Assembly: GCF_026650985.1 (NCBI RefSeq)
Contig: NZ_CP086242.1
Span: forward strand, 1 to 44,632
Direction of reading: 5' to 3'
DNA length: 44,632 nucleotides
DNA from: Clostridium estertheticum
Lineage (GTDB): Bacteria > Bacillota > Clostridia > Clostridiales > Clostridiaceae
Shown here: piece by piece, positions 41,932 to 44,632 of the stretch
Position numbering within the stretch: the stretch's first letter is position 1
How the letters are laid out: every line of letters starts with the position of its first letter
The notes under the pieces: model-generated
What the model was told of the DNA's origin: nothing
The model's database searches: none
Seen by the model: only the letters and a program-made list of their open reading frames with translations
Program-made: the position numbers and the translations under genes

Positions 41932-42570
41932 TTATTGAAGATGTACTACATTGCCATGTCCAGCTACATAATTATAATCGAACCAAATTGCACTATAAGG
42001 TTTTCCAGAAAAATAGTCCATAATAACAGCCCCAATTGCCGCTGCAGCTACTGCACCCGCAACCGGTATCGCGTCTAGAGCAGCACCCAATAGTCCTGTT
42101 ACTCCTCCTCCAACTGCAAGACCTACTGTACGACAAGCACTTTTACTCATCCAAACTCGTGCATAATTCCAATGTGCCTCTATTTTTGTTACTCCCTCTG
42201 GACTTGTTGCGGATGCCGTTGACATCATAGTATTTGCACTAGTACTTTCGTCAATAATGATTGTAAACCCGCTTTCCATACTAACATCTTTAACATTATA
42301 TTCAACTATTAGATTATTTAAATCTTTGACACGATTTTTAGCAATAGTTAAGTCATCTTTATTAATAGATTTTTCAATATTAGATGGAATTTTCAATATA
42401 TATTTATTATCCTTAACACTAACATAAGGTTTAAAATAAGTCAATTTATCTGATTGGAAGTTAGTTGAAACGCTTGCTTTATTTGAATCTTTTGTAACGG
42501 TGGACGCAAATACTTGCTGTGCCGGCAAAGCTGTTCCGAATACCATTACACTAATGATAATACCTGACAT
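41932..42570 (-). CDS. Secreted bacteriocin-like precursor, 212 aa
   Basis: The N-terminus is a signal peptide core (MSGIIISVMVFGTALPAQQV, cleavage near VFA-S at 22-23). A polar pro-region of about 110 residues follows. The C-terminal domain has AHWNYARVWMSKSACRTVGL, then a glycine/alanine-rich hydrophobic stretch (AVGGGVTGLLGAALDAIPVA and GAVAAAAIGAVI) and ends IWFDYNYVAGHGNVVHLQ. This plan resembles large clostridial bacteriocin precursors. ATG 42570 has no ribosome-binding site. The frame is open upstream to 42613 (VTKKIKNQ precedes M), as if the real start had been lost. It may be silent. A small membrane protein gene follows at 22 bp. Confidence 0.6.
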   Translation of the reverse strand: MSGIIISVMVFGTALPAQQVFASTVTKDSNKASVSTNFQSDKLTYFKPYVSVKDNKYILKIPSNIEKSINKDDLTIAKNRVKDLNNLIVEYNVKDVSMESGFTIIIDESTSANTMMSTASATSPEGVTKIEAHWNYARVWMSKSACRTVGLAVGGGVTGLLGAALDAIPVAGAVAAAAIGAVIMDYFSGKPYSAIWFDYNYVAGHGNVVHLQ

Positions 42571-42884
42571 TTGGTTTTTAATTTTTTTTGTTACGTATAA
42601 AGTGACTATTTTTAAGGCTTATATTTAAGTACCTAAAACGGTCGTTTGTGGAAATATATTCCTTAGCGTTGGTTGTCTGGTTTGTTGGCTTTACCCCTAA
42701 AAGGAGTGTACTTTTTTTGCCTATACTCTCATTCAAGCTACTATTTATGTCAGTATATTTTATTCTTACTGCATAAATGGTGTCTAATTGAGAATATACA
42801 CTACTTTTATGCATGATTTTTCACTTTAAAATAAATAAAAGAAATGATTATGCATTTGTTGTAATAAATCATAGAGTTATTGCT
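42571..42884. other. Region upstream of the bacteriocin-like gene
   Basis: No ribosome-binding site, AgrA box or convincing promoter seen for the minus-strand gene. A 78-codon minus-strand frame at 42578-42814 has no ribosome-binding site and low protein character. Confidence 0.4.
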
Positions 42885-43261
42885 GGGGTAGTAACCGCTA
42901 AGCGTAAATTTACCACGTTAAGACACATATTACCAAAATGGTGATAAATTCAGAGAGAATATTAAATATACTCTCGTTAATTTAATGTTTTTTTCAAAGA
43001 TTTTAAATTAGCTAATATATATTTTTTATTACTGTTTTAGTTAGCGTTATCAATACTATAACTGTATTTTAACTAACTCGTTTTGAGTAAAAAAATAAGA
43101 GCTTTATCATTTAGCGATATCAATGCTTTACAATGATGTTATATGTTTTTTCGAGTTAGAACTATTGTCTATTAATTCTAACTCGGAATATTTAAATAAT
43201 AGTGTTGAATTGTAAATAACTGGCTTGACGTTGTGAATTTACGCTTTGCGAGCACTACCCC
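42885..43261. mobile_element. Miniature element D, 377 bp, with both ends of a Tn3-type element
   Basis: The left TIR starts GGGGTAGTAACCGCTAAGCG and ends CACGTTAAG. The right TIR, read inward, starts GGGGTAGTGCTCGCAAAGCG and ends GTCAAG. Each is 38 bp. Its left part matches the lone end at 21487-21623 and its right part matches element A. It thus looks like an internal deletion derivative of one transposon, whose two ends also bracket the lanthipeptide region. Confidence 0.8.
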
Positions 43262-43400
43262 TAAATAAAATCAATAAACATAACATTTTAATTTTATGAT
43301 ATTATATAATTACAAGTAACTCAAAAGTGTTTATAAGGTGTTACATATAAGGTGGGATAGGGCGATGAGTAAAGCCAAAAAATTAGATTTACCTATTAAA
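43262..43400 (+). repeat. 139-bp direct repeat, copy 2
   Basis: Starts at the base after element D. 137 of 139 bases match 40731-40869. Contains the upstream region and first codons of the gene at 43365. Confidence 0.9.
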
Positions 43401-44057
43401 AAGCTAATAGAAATAGCAGAGAATCTTAATAAAAATACTATAGCAAATAAAAGTAGGAATAAAGAAGAAAAAATTTCAACGGATAAATTTATAAAATATA
43501 CGTTTGATATAAATAGAAAAGACTATATAGAAACAACTAAAGGTACTGGTATAGGATATAATAAATCTACTTTTTTATATGATATAATTAAAATATCAGA
43601 GGAAAAAGAGGAAATAACATCTAGTAATACCATAGTAACTCCAAGTGAAAATAAGGATATACAACATGTATTAAAAAAGAACTACCAAGAAACATTCCTT
43701 AAGGAACTACAAAGCAACACTAAGGTAACACCTATTGAAAAAGACAATAATAATACTTCAGTGGTAGTTAAAACAGAAGTTACAGAAGCAGTGAAAAATG
43801 CTATAAAAAGTGAGTATCCTGAAATTGAAGAAATGATTCAATGGTACAAAAATAAAAAAGGTAATGAGAACATAATAGATGTACCTGAAATAGATCTTAA
43901 CAACCATATGCTCAAAGGTGAGGTTATAAGCAGAAGTGTAAAAACTTATAAAGTAGTACTTGATGAATTTGTTTCGTTTTGCAAGGGGCAGAAAGAAACT
44001 CAAAAGGATCTTATAGCACTGGCTTTAGTGGAGTTTGTAAACAAATATAAACGATAA
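43365..44057 (+). CDS. Hypothetical plasmid protein, possible DNA-binding role, 230 aa
   Basis: ATG 43365 has AGGTGGG 8 nt upstream; an in-frame GTG at 43338 is less likely. The protein is basic at the N-terminus (MSKAKKLDLPIKKLIEIAEN), has a polar middle, and ends ISRSVKTYKVVLDEFVSFCK then KDLIALALVEFVNKYKR, a helical C-terminal domain that I recall in other clostridial plasmid proteins. Function is not established; a role in copy control or maintenance is possible. A 5' fragment of the gene is duplicated at 40834, separated from it by a transposon-bounded segment. Confidence 0.6.
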   Translation: MSKAKKLDLPIKKLIEIAENLNKNTIANKSRNKEEKISTDKFIKYTFDINRKDYIETTKGTGIGYNKSTFLYDIIKISEEKEEITSSNTIVTPSENKDIQHVLKKNYQETFLKELQSNTKVTPIEKDNNNTSVVVKTEVTEAVKNAIKSEYPEIEEMIQWYKNKKGNENIIDVPEIDLNNHMLKGEVISRSVKTYKVVLDEFVSFCKGQKETQKDLIALALVEFVNKYKR

Positions 44058-44432
44058 TTTGATAAGAGTTGACTATATATTATAAAAACTTGAAATTATA
44101 GGTAATTCATAGTAGAATTAAAACATATAAAATTACAAAAAACAAAATAAAAATACAATTATTTACAAATAGAAAGTAATCAGGGTTTATGTATCCAAAA
44201 AATGAAACAACTCTTGAATAGTAAAAGTTTGGACGCTTTAATTCAAGAGTTTAGTAAATCCTGATAACTTCCCGAATAGGAAAGTTATATCTTTAAATAT
44301 TTTATTTAATTTATATACTTAGTTTAATATAGTTATTGACAATAGTCAAGATATGTATAAGTTAAATAAAGTATTTAATTGGTATAATGCAGCACTCTTA
44401 TTTGGGTTACTAAAAAATAGGAGGGCTTTTTT
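44058..44432. other. Structured region upstream of the primase-like gene
   Basis: Nested stems: CAGGGTTTA (44181) with TAAATCCTG (44255), inside it ACTCTTGAAT with ATTCAAGAGT (44210-44250), then ATAACTT with AAAGTTAT (44264-44288). Promoter-like TTGACA (44336) and TATAAT (44383) follow, though not at standard distance from each other. It could be a leader RNA, a terminator for the gene before it, or part of an origin. Confidence 0.5.
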
Positions 44433-44632
44433 ATGTTGGCCGAGAAAATACACATTGAAGGCTATAGTGAGATTATAAGAAATCTAACTATAGTGCCAAT
44501 AGATGATGTGGTTAATAGTTCAGAGGTATCCCAGGCTCAAATGCAAATAAATCTTTTGCATGAAAATGATGATGGATACATAACTATAGCCCTTAAAAAG
44601 GATAATAACTGGATACAGCATCACTACAAAGT
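44433..44632 (+). CDS. Primase-like plasmid replication protein, N-terminal part (continues at base 1)
   Basis: ATG 44433 follows AATAGGAGGG. The 66 complete codons read MLAEKIHIEGYSEIIRNLTI ... YITIALKKDNNWIQHHYK and the last two bases plus base 1 give GTG, followed in frame by DELKENIGKVIGVKDANIYL at the start of the window. The combined 482-residue protein has the expected layout for clostridial plasmid primase-like proteins, in which a W.Q..YK segment precedes the IY.S.NSFYKP region. See the entry at 1-1249 for the domains. Confidence 0.85.
   Translation, partial: MLAEKIHIEGYSEIIRNLTIVPIDDVVNSSEVSQAQMQINLLHENDDGYITIALKKDNNWIQHHYK

Noticed and set aside
42578-42814. 78-codon minus-strand frame upstream of the bacteriocin-like gene
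   Set aside because: No ribosome-binding site, polar random-looking sequence, not linked to a recognisable family.
42600-42884. AgrA box upstream of the third bacteriocin-like gene
   Set aside because: No pair of repeats with 21-bp spacing on the minus strand; only isolated partial matches.
1-44632. tRNA or rRNA genes
   Set aside because: No cloverleaf with the usual T-loop GTTCRA signature and no rRNA core sequence noticed on reading both strands.

Overview
The window looks like a complete circular plasmid of 44,632 bp from a low-G+C Firmicute, most likely Clostridium sensu stricto. The base composition is AT-rich, ribosome-binding sites are strong AGGAGG types, TTG and GTG starts are common, and the gene families are clostridial. 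Circularity is read from the sequence: an open reading frame starting at 44433 runs off the right edge and continues in frame at base 1, giving one 482-residue primase-like replication protein.

Layout. 44.4-1.9 kb: primase-like replication protein and a partner of unknown function. 2.1-3.1 kb: two truncated genes joined at a hairpin. 3.2-6.8 kb: a CPBP membrane protease and an Agr quorum-sensing locus, with agrB, agrC and agrA on the minus strand and a small agrD on the plus strand. 6.9-8.4 kb: two miniature elements with 38-bp Tn3-type terminal inverted repeats (TIRs) and decayed integrase and mobilisation genes. 8.6-16.4 kb: a class II lanthipeptide cluster (lanA, lanM, C39-type lanT, a second ABC exporter). 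16.6-21 kb: a compositionally distinct module with a two-component system and a LanFEG-type immunity transporter. 22-25.2 kb: a probable Panacea/HEPN toxin-antitoxin pair and an XRE/ImmA-like protein. 25.7-27.8 kb: unknown genes and a short tyrosine recombinase. 28.5-29.7 kb: 21-bp iterons and a Rep_3-type initiator. 29.8-33 kb: DUF1659, DUF2922, a metallo-beta-lactamase-fold lipoprotein, DUF3006 and a GH73 lysin. 33.4-34.5 kb: a second secreted bacteriocin-like precursor. 34.6-35.7 kb: a PadR regulator and membrane protein. 35.7-44 kb: partition genes (parA plus a ribbon-helix-helix partner), long structured non-coding DNA, several Tn3-type miniature elements, and a third bacteriocin-like gene with a small membrane protein downstream.

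How the parts connect. The intergenic region of the Agr locus, the promoter of lanA and the promoter of the bacteriocin-like gene at 33801 all carry the same pair of direct repeats, about TTAYGACTAAAT, spaced exactly 21 bp. In all three the second repeat lies exactly 37 bp before a -10 hexamer. This predicts that AgrA switches on its own peptide, the lanthipeptide and a second bacteriocin together. The immunity module seems to answer to its own response regulator through four AAGGTT repeats at an 11-bp period.

Most attractive for follow-up: the shared AgrA box, the reversed agrD, the plantaricin C-like lanthipeptide core, the Tn3-type miniature elements that bracket bacteriocin genes, and a region of large stem-loops at 39.1-40.3 kb that could encode a large structured RNA.
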